A stretch of 64,000 nucleotides of DNA from Deinococcus deserti VCD115 (GTDB taxonomy: Bacteria > Deinococcota > Deinococci > Deinococcales > Deinococcaceae). The DNA is taken from the NCBI RefSeq assembly GCF_000020685.1, contig NC_012529.1, forward strand, positions 186,001 to 250,000, written 5' to 3'. The translations under genes were made by a program, and so were the position numbers. The notes below the pieces were generated by a model. That model searched no databases. It was given only the letters and a program-made list of their open reading frames with translations, and was not told the origin of the DNA. Positions 7,907 through 15,998 of the stretch are shown in pieces. The stretch's first letter is position 1. Each line of letters begins with the position of its first letter.

Positions 7907-8880
7907 AGCCGGTCGCGGAAGAAGGCTACGCTCCGCTGCAGGGCCACGCCCAGATTCCGGCTCAGGTTATGGTCGTCTCCGGGATACACGTAGTGCTGCA
8001 CGGATTTCCCGGCCCTGCGAAGCTGCTGGGCCAGGCTGTTATGGAAGGCCACTGGAACCTCGGCGTCGGCGGCTCCGATATGCAGCTGTACCGGGCCTCC
8101 CAGGTCCTTCAGAAAACTGTTGGCACTAAGCGAATTCCAGAAGGCGGGGTTCTTGTCGGGCGTTCCATATTTGGCCACGGCCTGCTTCCGTAGGTTCAGG
8201 ACCCGCTGCGGAATCGTGGCAGGCGGGCGGTTGTTCCAGCTGTTCATCATCTGGTCGTAATTCCCGACCACGCCGGCCCAGATCACGCCGGCCTTCACGC
8301 TCCGGTCAATCACCATGGCCCGCAGTGTCAGAAAGCCGCCCATGCTGTGCCCCCACATTCCGATTCGCGCGGCGTTGACCCGCGGGTCTTTCTTGAGACT
8401 GCTCAGGGCATTCATGACATCGGTGGTGTAGCCGGGCGTGTAGTAGGCGCCCAACGCTTCGCCCTCACTGCTGCCGTGACCGCGGTAATCACTTTTCAGG
8501 GTCACGAACCCCGCTCGTGCAAAAGCGTCCTGGTAAGCCGCGTAGCGCTCGGTGGTGCGGTAGACATTGGGCGGAATGTAGCCGTGATTAAACACGATGG
8601 CCGGCCAGCCCCCTTTGGGTGGTGGACCAGCCGGAACGGTCAGCAGGGCATAGATGGTCAGTCCTTCGGACTGGTACGACACCACCTGACGGCTGTAGTT
8701 CACCCCGGCATTCAGTGTTCGCACCACCTTCAGGGCGCTGCCGGGATAGGCCCTGGACCGGGCCTTGGCGATACTCAGGTCAGCGGCGTCCACCCTGGCC
8801 AGGGCGGCCGCGCTCTGCGCCAGGGCGGGGGCACTCAGGAGATGTCCGAGCAGCACAAAAGGCAGCACGTGAAATTTCAT
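7903..8880 (-). CDS. Secreted alpha/beta hydrolase, paralogue of the neighbour
   Basis: 325 residues with a clean signal peptide (MKFHVLPFVLLGHLLSAPALA). The nucleophile lies in GMWGHSMGG, the acid in GAADAEVPV and the histidine in DDHNLSRN. The start at 8880 is chosen for the signal peptide; an ATG at 8988 would place 36 additional hydrophilic residues in front and begins right behind the terminator of the upstream gene. No clear Shine-Dalgarno is seen. It is first in a two-gene operon made by tandem duplication. Confidence 0.83.
   Translation of the reverse strand: MKFHVLPFVLLGHLLSAPALAQSAAALARVDAADLSIAKARSRAYPGSALKVVRTLNAGVNYSRQVVSYQSEGLTIYALLTVPAGPPPKGGWPAIVFNHGYIPPNVYRTTERYAAYQDAFARAGFVTLKSDYRGHGSSEGEALGAYYTPGYTTDVMNALSSLKKDPRVNAARIGMWGHSMGGFLTLRAMVIDRSVKAGVIWAGVVGNYDQMMNSWNNRPPATIPQRVLNLRKQAVAKYGTPDKNPAFWNSLSANSFLKDLGGPVQLHIGAADAEVPVAFHNSLAQQLRRAGKSVQHYVYPGDDHNLSRNLGVALQRSVAFFRDRL
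8571..8746. repeat. Near-identical tract shared by the two hydrolase genes (copy 2)
   Basis: Partner of 7474-7649. It encodes the segment from just before the serine-hydrolase core strand (VRTLNAGVNYSRQVVSYQSE) through the NHGYIPP oxyanion region. Confidence 0.9.
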
Positions 8881-8989
8881 TCGGTCAGCGTAGGGGGCGC
8901 TGCGCAGTCCGATGGAAACGCGATGCCGGTTCTGTTCTTGAGAAAAAGCTGGGAAAGCGCTCAGAAGCTCCGTATCCAGGTGATGCATG

Positions 8990-9017
8990 GAAAAGTCCCC
9001 GGCAGAGCGCCGGGGAC
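8990..9017 (-). terminator. Rho-independent terminator of the 9046-9930 gene
   Basis: On the minus strand GTCCCCGGC, a 5-base loop and GCCGGGGAC form a perfect 9-bp stem followed by TTTT. It lies 28 bases after the stop codon of the unknown gene. Confidence 0.85.
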
Positions 9018-9045
9018 AGGTCAGGGAGCGATAGCTACCCGGGCG

Positions 9046-9930
9046 TTAGCGCAGGCCACCGCTCAACACGGCTGCCAGGCGGCGTGTGGCGGCCTTCTGC
9101 AGTTCGTCCAGAGTCTCGGTCGCCTCGCGCTGCATGGCTTTCCAGCGGTCCACCTCACGGCCTTCACGACCGGTTTCACGCACCACGGCGGAACTGACGG
9201 CAAAGTGGGCTTCAGGCAGCTGGTTCAGGGCGTCGCCAGCGCCGCTGTGGCGGGCGCCGAGCAGGGCGCCAAGCATGCCCACCTGGTTGCTGCGCTCCAT
9301 CAGTTCACGCTGAAAGGTGCGGTCCTTGATAGAGGTGATGACGTCCCAGGCGGCGTCAGCCAGGGCCGTGGCAGGCGTGGCAGGCCGGTGGACTTCTACG
9401 GCCAGCGTCTCGCCCTGGCGCCAGGTGCGGGTCCAGGTCTGGGCTGCACCCGGGGTCCAGTGGGTCTCAAAATCACGGGCGTCCTCAATCAGAACCCGGA
9501 GCTGGCCCAGGCCGGGCCGCAGGGTCACGCGGTGGCCTTCCGGGAGAATGCCCCATTCACTGCGGCCTTCGGGCCCTGGCGCCTGCATGCTGGCATAGGT
9601 GCCGGCGATAGCCCGCGCTCCATCGGACAGCTGAGCGCGCGGCGCACCGTCGACCAGCAGAGCAATGTCACTGGGCACACCGTCCGTGTGAATCAGACGC
9701 GCAGAGTGCTGCAGGTGCAGCAGCCCCAGGCCCCAGCGGTCATGGGCCAGGCGGAGCTCCTGAGTCAGCTGGGCCTCCAGGGTGGTGTCGTCGGCGCCAC
9801 TGTCGGCGAGCGCCTGCACGTCACTCTGGAGACCTGCGGTGGCCACCAGCTCTGCAAAGCGGGCCAGGGGGTTGACGCTGGAAGTAACGGGTTCAGTTGG
9901 GGTCGCCTTGCGGCGGGTAGTTTTGGTCAT
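9046..9930 (-). CDS. Hypothetical protein behind an RDRM-like palindrome
   Basis: 294 residues, not recognised. It opens with a basic, Thr-rich stretch ([14 protein letters not shown]), has a soluble mixed alpha/beta middle ([34 protein letters not shown]) and ends in helical, Arg/Glu-rich sequence ([20 protein letters not shown]). No signal peptide or membrane helix is seen. The start at 9930 has GAGAGGG upstream; the longer frame from 10005 would begin inside the palindrome. Gene and terminator form a single unit. The palindrome 74 bases upstream suggests control by the DNA-damage repressor DdrO, which would make it a stress-response gene; this is inference. Confidence 0.75.
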   Translation of the reverse strand: MTKTTRRKATPTEPVTSSVNPLARFAELVATAGLQSDVQALADSGADDTTLEAQLTQELRLAHDRWGLGLLHLQHSARLIHTDGVPSDIALLVDGAPRAQLSDGARAIAGTYASMQAPGPEGRSEWGILPEGHRVTLRPGLGQLRVLIEDARDFETHWTPGAAQTWTRTWRQGETLAVEVHRPATPATALADAAWDVITSIKDRTFQRELMERSNQVGMLGALLGARHSGAGDALNQLPEAHFAVSSAVVRETGREGREVDRWKAMQREATETLDELQKAATRRLAAVLSGGLR

Positions 9931-10003
9931 AGGATTCCCTCTCGTGATCTGGGTGATGGTCCGTAGTGGGACGCTTGTGCACCGTGCCTCGACTCGCAAC
10001 AGC

Positions 10004-10022
10004 ATTCTGTATAAAACAGAAT
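10004..10022 (-). promoter_or_regulatory. RDRM-like palindrome (candidate DdrO operator)
   Basis: ATTCTGT-ATAAA-ACAGAAT is a perfect 7-5-7 inverted repeat. Its 17-bp core TTCTGTATAAAACAGAA has the TTnTGT/ACAnAA half-sites and the spacing of the Deinococcus radiation/desiccation response motif (TTATGTCATTGACATAA type). It overlaps TATACA on the minus strand, a plausible -10 for the gene ending at 9046, so a bound repressor would block that promoter. It is also 130 bases upstream of the divergent MFS gene. Confidence 0.5.
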
Positions 10023-10151
10023 TCTATGGCCTTAATTATGACATATTTTGACTGGCTCTGCGCGTTGCGGCGCGGCTGTCAGCGCACTTCACGAGCATCG
10101 AGACCATGCCACGAAGAACTCCGGGGCCAGCAGCCGTCTGCTGCGCGTAGC

Positions 10152-11531
10152 ATGTGGCGCGTGACTTTAACCCGTACAAGCCCCGCCGATGGCGAGGCGC
10201 CGCCTCAGGCGCTCAGCATAGGCCTGTTGCTGGTAATTCTGATTGTCGCCTTCGAGGCCATGGCCGTCAGCACGGTCCTGCCCCGGGTGGCCAACCAGCT
10301 GCAGGGCCTGAGCTGGTATGGCTGGGCCTCCAGCGCCTTTCTGCTGGCCAGCCTGTTTGGCGCGGTGGTCAGCGGCCTGCTGAGTGACCGCCGTGGCCTC
10401 GCCCTGGGGGCAGGGATTTCCCTGGGCGTGTTTGCCGCCGGACTGCTGGTGTCGGGGCTGGCACCAGACATGCCAGCCTTCGTGCTGGGCCGCTTCATCC
10501 AGGGACTGGGAGCAGGTGGGTTGGGAGCGCTGCCCTTTGCCGTGATCACGGCCCGCTACCCGGAAGCCAGACGTGCGCGGATGCTGGCGGCCGTGTCCAG
10601 CGCCTGGCTGCTGCCAGCCCTGGTCGGTCCGCTGCTGGCCAGCTTGATGGCCGACCACTGGTCCTGGCGGACCGTGTTCTGGGGGTTGATCCCGGTGCTG
10701 GCCCTGGCCGGCCCGCTTTGCGTGCTGCCGCTGCGCGCGCCAGCCTCTGCGCCGCAAAGTTCAGCAGAAGAGCCGGCCACAGCCAGTCATCCCCGCACGC
10801 TGTGGCCGGCCCTGGCCCTGACCATCTCCGCCGGCGCACTGATTGAGGGCCTGCGCCGCGCTGACCTGCCGGGAGCGGTCATGATAGGTGCGGGGCTGGC
10901 CGGGACACTGCTCAGCGCACGTCCGCTGTTTCCCAGAGGCATGGGACGGCTGGCCCGGGGTCTGCCGTCAGCCCTGGTACTGCGTGGATTTGCCGCGTTC
11001 GCGGTGCTGGGCGCCAACGCCTTTCTGCCCCTGGCGCTGCACGAACTGCGCGGCCTGAGCCTCACACAGGCTGGGGTGCTGCTCAGCGTGGGCGGCGTGG
11101 CCTGGACTGTGGGGTCGTGGGTCACTGACCAGCTGGAACGCCGTTCTGGTCCAGAGAGCCGCCCGGTTCGTATCCGTGCAGGTCTTGTGCTGATCAGCCT
11201 CGGTCTGGGTGTAACGGCACTTTCAGCAATGGGCGTGTGGCCTCTGTGGAGCGCCTATCTGGGCTGGTGCGTGACCGCACTGAGCATGGGCGTGGCCTAC
11301 AACGCCAACAGCCTGCTCGCCCTATCGAGTGTTCCGGCCGGGGGAGCGGGCCGGCTTTCCGGGCAGCTGGCCAATATCGAGGTGCTGATGGTGGCGCTGG
11401 CCGCCGGCGCTTCAGGAGCGCTGCTGGCCCGGGTGCCGTCGCTGCCCACGGCCTTTGCTCTGGCCTTTGGATTGATGCTGCTGGGCTCGATGGTGCCGTG
11501 GGTGGCCGCGACCCGGCTGCGGCAGGTGTAA
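10152..11531 (+). CDS. MFS drug-exporter-like transporter
   Basis: 459 residues with about 12-14 hydrophobic helices. The loop after helix 2 reads SGLLSDRRGLALG, the MFS motif A, and helix 1 has the EmrB/QacA-like stretch VAFEAMAVSTVLPRVANQL, so the drug:H+ antiporter group is the likely family. ATG at 10152 is chosen because the chain then enters helix 1 after a short polar tail; the frame is open further upstream to 9966 but that part is Arg/Cys-rich and crosses the RDRM-like palindrome. No good Shine-Dalgarno is seen. Substrate unknown. Confidence 0.8.
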   Translation: MWRVTLTRTSPADGEAPPQALSIGLLLVILIVAFEAMAVSTVLPRVANQLQGLSWYGWASSAFLLASLFGAVVSGLLSDRRGLALGAGISLGVFAAGLLVSGLAPDMPAFVLGRFIQGLGAGGLGALPFAVITARYPEARRARMLAAVSSAWLLPALVGPLLASLMADHWSWRTVFWGLIPVLALAGPLCVLPLRAPASAPQSSAEEPATASHPRTLWPALALTISAGALIEGLRRADLPGAVMIGAGLAGTLLSARPLFPRGMGRLARGLPSALVLRGFAAFAVLGANAFLPLALHELRGLSLTQAGVLLSVGGVAWTVGSWVTDQLERRSGPESRPVRIRAGLVLISLGLGVTALSAMGVWPLWSAYLGWCVTALSMGVAYNANSLLALSSVPAGGAGRLSGQLANIEVLMVALAAGASGALLARVPSLPTAFALAFGLMLLGSMVPWVAATRLRQV

Positions 11532-11686
11532 GCGGCTCGCGGCGGTGACGTGAAGCCACCGTGCGGGGTGCCTGCTGTGATCCGGACAGCAGATGTCGAA
11601 CCCGGTCGCAAGGCCCTCAGGGCCGCCACATGCGATAGTAACGGTCATCCATCCCTGGGCAACGAGCCCGAATTCAAGGAGACCTT

Positions 11687-12847
11687 ATGCTGGATTATTT
11701 TCAGGCCCGTTCCCTGCTGGGCCCCGACGAACAGCTGGTAATGCAGAGCGTCCGCAGTTACGTTGACGGACAACTGATGCCGCGCATCGGTGAATGGTGG
11801 GACAGCGGCGAACTGCCGGTGCGCGAACTGATGCGTGAGCTGGGTGCCCAGGGCCTGCTGGGACCAACCACACCAGAGGAATACGGCGGTGCCGGGGCGT
11901 CGTACAGCGCCTACGGCGCCATGATGTACGAACTGGAGCGCTGCGACAGCGGCCTGCGCAGCGCCGCGAGCGTGCAGGGCAGCCTGGTGATGTATCCGAT
12001 CCTGACCTACGGCAGTGAGGAGCAAAAACGTCAATACCTACCTGGACTCGCCTCCGGCGAGCTGATCGGCTGCTTCGGCCTGACCGAGCCCGACGGCGGC
12101 AGCGACCCCGGCGCCATGCGTACCCGTGCGCGTCGCGACGGTGACGACTATGTCCTGAACGGCAATAAAATGTGGATTACCAACAGCCCCGTGGCGGATT
12201 TCGCCGTGGTGTGGGCCAAGGACGATGAGGGTGTGGTCCGTGGCTTCATCGTGCCCCGCGACGCCAGGGGCTTCTCCACGCCCAAGATTCACCGCAAGAT
12301 GAGCCTGCGCGCTTCAGTGACCGGAGAGATCGTGCTGCAGGACTGCCGCATTCCTGCGGCGAACCTCCTTCCCGGTTCGGGTGGCCTCAAGTCGCCGCTC
12401 TCCTGCCTGACGTCTGCGCGTTACGGCATTGCCTGGGGAGCTATGGGCGCGCTGGAGTCGGTGTATGAGACGGCACTGGAATACACCACCGGCCGCCAGA
12501 CCTTCGGCCAGCCCATCGCTTCACGTCAGCTGGTTCAGGACAAGCTGGTCCGGATGGTTACCGACCACACGGCAGGGCTGTTGCTGGCTGTGCAGCTTGG
12601 CGCACTGAAAGACGCCGGTCGCATGGCACCCACCCAGGTTTCGTTGGCCAAGCGCAACAACGTCCGGGTCGCACTGACGGGAGCGCGGCTGGCACGCGAG
12701 CTGCTCGGCGGAAACGGCATTACCACCGAGTACCCGGTGATTCGCCATATGCTCAACCTGGAAACCGTCGACACCTATGAAGGCACGCATGACATTCACA
12801 CCCTGATCGTAGGTCGGGACGTGACGGGCTTGAACGCTCTGGGATGA
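11687..12847 (+). CDS. Acyl-CoA dehydrogenase, glutaryl-CoA dehydrogenase type
   Basis: 386 residues, the full length for the family. The FAD/substrate motif CFGLTEPDGGSD is near residue 128, GNKMWITNSPVAD follows, and the catalytic base is Glu365 in TYEGTHD, the position used by glutaryl- and short-chain acyl-CoA dehydrogenases. MSLRASVTGEI matches the glutaryl-CoA subgroup. GcdH oxidises and decarboxylates glutaryl-CoA to crotonyl-CoA in lysine and tryptophan breakdown, passing electrons to ETF. AAGGAG lies 7 bases before the ATG. It is monocistronic with a terminator behind it. Confidence 0.88.
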   Translation: MLDYFQARSLLGPDEQLVMQSVRSYVDGQLMPRIGEWWDSGELPVRELMRELGAQGLLGPTTPEEYGGAGASYSAYGAMMYELERCDSGLRSAASVQGSLVMYPILTYGSEEQKRQYLPGLASGELIGCFGLTEPDGGSDPGAMRTRARRDGDDYVLNGNKMWITNSPVADFAVVWAKDDEGVVRGFIVPRDARGFSTPKIHRKMSLRASVTGEIVLQDCRIPAANLLPGSGGLKSPLSCLTSARYGIAWGAMGALESVYETALEYTTGRQTFGQPIASRQLVQDKLVRMVTDHTAGLLLAVQLGALKDAGRMAPTQVSLAKRNNVRVALTGARLARELLGGNGITTEYPVIRHMLNLETVDTYEGTHDIHTLIVGRDVTGLNALG

Positions 12848-12958
12848 GGCGAACGCATGGCTGAGGGCATGCCCCTATCTGAGGATGTTTTCAGGGGGTC
12901 GTCTTGCCTTATGCGGTGTGGTCGCGCGCTGAACGGAAACAGCGCCCTTGTAGTAAAG

Positions 12959-12996
12959 AGAGCAGCGCAGCTATGGTCAGCCAGCTGCGCTGCTCT
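12959..12996 (+). terminator. Terminator of the acyl-CoA dehydrogenase gene
   Basis: A perfect 14-bp stem AGAGCAGCGCAGCT / AGCTGCGCTGCTCT encloses a 10-base loop and is followed by TTCT. It lies 110 bases beyond the stop codon. Confidence 0.75.
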
Positions 12997-13134
12997 TTCT
13001 GCCACTGTCTCTGATGAAATAGCGCTTTCAGCAAAGCCAGAACATCGATATCTGACCGTATGAGCAGGCGTTTATACGCTTAGACATTCCAGGCTCATCC
13101 TGAAACAAACTTAAATTTGAACGAAGGAGGACGA

Positions 13135-13188
13135 ATGCGGTCAGGCGTTAATCTCAGCGGCCTTCTCAACACCGGTCAGGTCAGATAG
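13135..13188 (+). CDS. Possible 17-residue peptide with a strong ribosome-binding site
   Basis: GAAGGAGG lies 4 bases before an ATG that opens an 18-codon frame (MRSGVNLSGLLNTGQVR, stop at 13186-13188). Nothing recognisable follows on the plus strand before the convergent WGxxGxxG gene, so it would be an isolated small protein or a chance match. Confidence 0.3.
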   Translation: MRSGVNLSGLLNTGQVR

Positions 13189-13274
13189 ATAAAAAAAGAT
13201 ATCTCCACCTGACAAGCTCTGTTCCTTAGCTATGTAAATGTACTACGGATGTAATGCTTCGAAGGAGTCTTTAC

Positions 13275-13299
13275 AAAAAAAGACGGCCCGAAGGCCGCC
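13275..13299 (-). terminator. Rho-independent terminator of the WGxxGxxG gene
   Basis: On the minus strand GGCGGCC-TTCG-GGCCGTC forms a stem with a UUCG tetraloop followed by seven T residues. It lies 16 bases after the stop codon at 13315. Confidence 0.92.
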
Positions 13300-13314
13300 G
13301 GAGTCTCGCGCGAA

Positions 13315-13548
13315 TTAACGGTGAGTATTGGTGGTCGTGTTTGAGTGCACGACAGGCTCCTTGCGGCGCAGACCAGCAAGTCCGGCCAGACCAAGCAGAC
13401 CCAGCCAGCCCCAATCCATCCCGTCACGATCGGTTTCAGTCTCCGTGGTTGTGGTTGCAGTGCTGGTGTCTGTGCCCGCAGTATCTGCAAACGCAGGGGC
13501 AAGGCCAAGGGCAGCTACCAACAGCGCAGTCTTTGTTACGTTTTTCAT
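13315..13548 (-). CDS. Small secreted WGxxGxxG-type protein
   Basis: 77 residues: a signal peptide (MKNVTKTALLVAALGLAPAFA), a Thr/Glu-rich low-complexity linker of about 20 residues, and a C-terminal sorting-like element DWGWLGLLGLAGLAGLRRKE followed by a short polar tail. The WGxxGxxG tripartite pattern with a basic cluster is a known C-terminal family in small extracytoplasmic proteins. GGAGG lies 8 bases before the chosen ATG; an upstream ATG at 13605 lacks this. The protein probably stays tethered to the membrane; its partner is unknown. Confidence 0.8.
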   Translation of the reverse strand: MKNVTKTALLVAALGLAPAFADTAGTDTSTATTTTETETDRDGMDWGWLGLLGLAGLAGLRRKEPVVHSNTTTNTHR

Positions 13549-14415
13549 GGGTGTACCTCCGTGAATGAGAGACCGGTAATGTCGATCTACCTGGATAGGC
13601 AGCATTACACGTGTTCATCAGAAGGACCACCCCGAAATGCTTGGGGAAAAGTCAATGTAATCTTTATGGGAATTGGTCAGCCATCCCCTTTAGTCTGTCG
13701 TTTAGTGAAAAATTCGGCGAGTCGTGGGTTGTCTCTCGTCTGAGTCACTGTCATGTAATATCTGCAGTCTGTTAAGGGGCGTGACTACTGGGAGCACTTC
13801 AGTAGAGGCATGGTGGCCCCGCATTATGCAGGTCCCCTGTTTCTCCCAAGCAGCCGCCGGCAAAGCTTTGTCAGGCTTCGGCTTCGTCCGAGTGTGGATG
13901 GACGGTGGCGCCAGGCGCCGCGGAGTGCTTCTGTACACAATGAATGCCAGGGAGGTGATAGCCACCCACAGCGCAGCAAACAAACCTTCCATCGCTGAAG
14001 TGTAGTGGCGGTTTATGAGGCGTCCTTATCTCAAAGCGACATCCCCCGGCATAACGCTTATTACCTACCTTCCTGGAAACTTTCACTTTCCGAGGAGCTC
14101 TGAAAAAACGTAGGTGCAGATGCCCTGATGAGCCAGGAAGGCTCAGATTCCTCTCTGTCGGCCTGTCAGATCGCCAGAAGGCCGCCCCCGACAGTTCTCT
14201 GGCTTGCCTGAAGATAAGGAACGCAGGAAAGTTCTGAACACGGCGAGGCGTCGCTGGGCATACGAGGCTCTGGCGAACTGGCTGGTATTACTTTTAGGTA
14301 TCTGGCCCTTTCTAGCCTGCCAATTTACGAATAGGCTCGTAGCAACGAGGCTTCTGTCGATAGCTGTCTGTGCGCCATGCACCAGCCGAAGAACAGAAGC
14401 CAGACAGGAGCCGTT
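13549..14415. other. Long intergenic region
   Basis: About 870 bases between divergent genes. It may contain one small membrane protein gene (13702-13992, minus). No transposase, RNA gene or riboswitch was recognised. A plus-strand frame at 14204-14419 has a hydrophobic middle but no start signal and is not called. Confidence 0.4.
13702..13992 (-). CDS. Possible small membrane protein, leaderless
   Basis: 96 residues starting MEGLFAALWVAITSLAFIVY, a good membrane segment, then a basic, Pro-rich tail without recognisable domain. TACACT lies 6 bases upstream of the ATG with no Shine-Dalgarno, the arrangement of leaderless genes. Codon use worsens toward the 3' end, so the real protein may be shorter or the frame may be chance. 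Confidence 0.3.
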   Translation of the reverse strand: MEGLFAALWVAITSLAFIVYRSTPRRLAPPSIHTRTKPKPDKALPAAAWEKQGTCIMRGHHASTEVLPVVTPLNRLQILHDSDSDERQPTTRRIFH

Positions 14416-15642
14416 ATGACCAAGGTAATCGAACAGATCTCGAGCGCGCAGCAACTGATCGCGCGCGAAGACGCTCTCGGCGCACACAACTACAAACCGC
14501 TGGACGTCGTGTTGGAGCGTGCCAGTGGTGCCTGGGTCTGGGACACTGAAGGCCGCAGGTATCTCGATTGCCTCTCGGCGTACAGCGCCGTCAATCAGGG
14601 GCATTGCCATCCGCGCATCATCGAGGCACTGACCGACCAGGCCAAGAAGGCCACCTTGACCTCGCGCGCCTTTCGCAACGACCGTCTGGCTGGCTTTTAC
14701 GAGACGGCAATCCGATTATTGAGATACGGCGCCGTCATCCCGATGAATACAGGCGCGGAAGCCGTGGAAACTGCCATCAAGCTGGCGCGCAAATGGGCCT
14801 ATGAAGTTCGCAGGGTCCCGATTGACCAGGCCGAAATTATTGTCATGGACGGTAATTTTCATGGCCGTACCACAACCCTGGTCAGTTTCAGCAGCGAGGC
14901 GCAGTATAAGGACGCTTTTGGGCCTCTGACTCCAGGCTTTGTGCGGGTACCGTACGGTGACGCCGCAGCCATCGAGGCGGCCATCACCTCCAATACTGCA
15001 GGCGTGCTGTTCGAGCCCATTCAGGGAGAAGCAGGCGTGATCGTGCCGCCCGAGGGTTTCCTGCGGGCCATGCGGGACGTGTGTGACCGGCACGGCATCC
15101 TGATGATCGCTGATGAGATCCAGACTGGCCTGGGCCGCACCGGCCGCTGGCTTGCCTGCGACCACGAAGGGGTCAGGCCGGACCTGGTGATTCTGGGCAA
15201 GGCCCTCGGCGGGGGCGTCTATCCGGTCAGTGCGGTGCTATCGAGCCGTGAGCTGATGGACCTGTTCCGTCCCGGAGATCACGGGAGCACGTTCGGGGGC
15301 AACCCGCTGGCCGCCGCCGTAGCGCAGGCCAGCCTGGAAGTTCTGGAAGACGAGGGATTGCCCGCGCGCGCCCTGGAACTCGGCGAGTATCTGCGCACAC
15401 GCCTGCGTTCCATGAACAGCCCGCATGTCAGGGACATCCGTGGAAAAGGGTTATTGGTTGGCGTGGAACTGCGTGGGCCGGCCCGCCCGGCCTGCGAACG
15501 CCTGCGTGATCTGGGAGTGCTGTGCAAGGAAACGCACGTGACGACGATGCGGTTGGCTCCCCCGCTTGTGATCAGCCAGAAAGACCTTGACTGGGCCCTT
15601 GAGCGTATTGAACAGGTGCTTACTGACCCGAACCTGCTGTAG
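14416..15642 (+). CDS. rocD: Ornithine aminotransferase
   Basis: 408 residues, the usual length of bacterial RocD. Family hallmarks are AYSAVNQGHCHPRI, MNTGAEAVETAIKLARKWAY, FHGRTT, ADEIQTGLGRTG and the PLP lysine in LGKALGGGVYPVSAV (about residue 261). The enzyme converts ornithine and 2-oxoglutarate to glutamate semialdehyde and glutamate in arginine breakdown and proline supply. ATG at 14416 follows CAGGAG; the frame extends 13 codons further upstream without a signal. Monocistronic, with a terminator. Confidence 0.93.
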   Translation: MTKVIEQISSAQQLIAREDALGAHNYKPLDVVLERASGAWVWDTEGRRYLDCLSAYSAVNQGHCHPRIIEALTDQAKKATLTSRAFRNDRLAGFYETAIRLLRYGAVIPMNTGAEAVETAIKLARKWAYEVRRVPIDQAEIIVMDGNFHGRTTTLVSFSSEAQYKDAFGPLTPGFVRVPYGDAAAIEAAITSNTAGVLFEPIQGEAGVIVPPEGFLRAMRDVCDRHGILMIADEIQTGLGRTGRWLACDHEGVRPDLVILGKALGGGVYPVSAVLSSRELMDLFRPGDHGSTFGGNPLAAAVAQASLEVLEDEGLPARALELGEYLRTRLRSMNSPHVRDIRGKGLLVGVELRGPARPACERLRDLGVLCKETHVTTMRLAPPLVISQKDLDWALERIEQVLTDPNLL

Positions 15643-15643
15643 T

Positions 15644-15680
15644 AGCAAGGGGGGTGGTCACCGTGGCCAGCCCCCTTGCT
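15644..15680 (+). terminator. Terminator of rocD
   Basis: AGCAAGGGGG and CCCCCTTGCT form a 10-bp perfect stem starting two bases after the stop codon; the loop holds a second short GTGG/CCAG-like pairing. There is no T-run behind it. Confidence 0.7.
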
Positions 15681-15998
15681 GCCTTGCCACCTAGAAACTG
15701 TTTCACATTGCGCCGCTGACTCTGAGCGGCCCTGAGGTGTGTAGCGTACGTTGGTGTTCCCCCTCCACCCCACCCGGTTCATCCGCCGGACCTCGAAGCC
15801 TTGCACTCCAAAACACCAGACCGGGCGCACATGCTCCTCTCTGCTCGCCAAGTCTGGTCGGCTGGCACCAGCTCACCTCCCGTCCCGCTAGTCTTGACCT
15901 GTGAACTGCACGATGAGACAAGTCAGCGGTTGTCAGCCAGCTGACACCACGGTCCGGAAGTCCTTCCTGGCAGATACCTGCCACGGCTGGAGCGCAAC
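15681..15998. other. Intergenic region with one palindrome
   Basis: No gene is supported. It contains the perfect inverted repeat at 15931-15946 listed separately. Confidence 0.4.
15931..15946 (+). promoter_or_regulatory. Candidate operator before the nitrilase gene
   Basis: TGTCAGC-CA-GCTGACA is a perfect 7-2-7 inverted repeat ending 52 bases before the GTG start of the nitrilase. No regulator gene lies beside it and no promoter hexamers are clear. Confidence 0.35.

Noticed and set aside
14204..14419. Small plus-strand frame with a hydrophobic middle before rocD
   Set aside because: No start signal, it ends inside rocD in another frame, and the tail is Arg/Cys/Ala-rich, typical of a non-coding frame.
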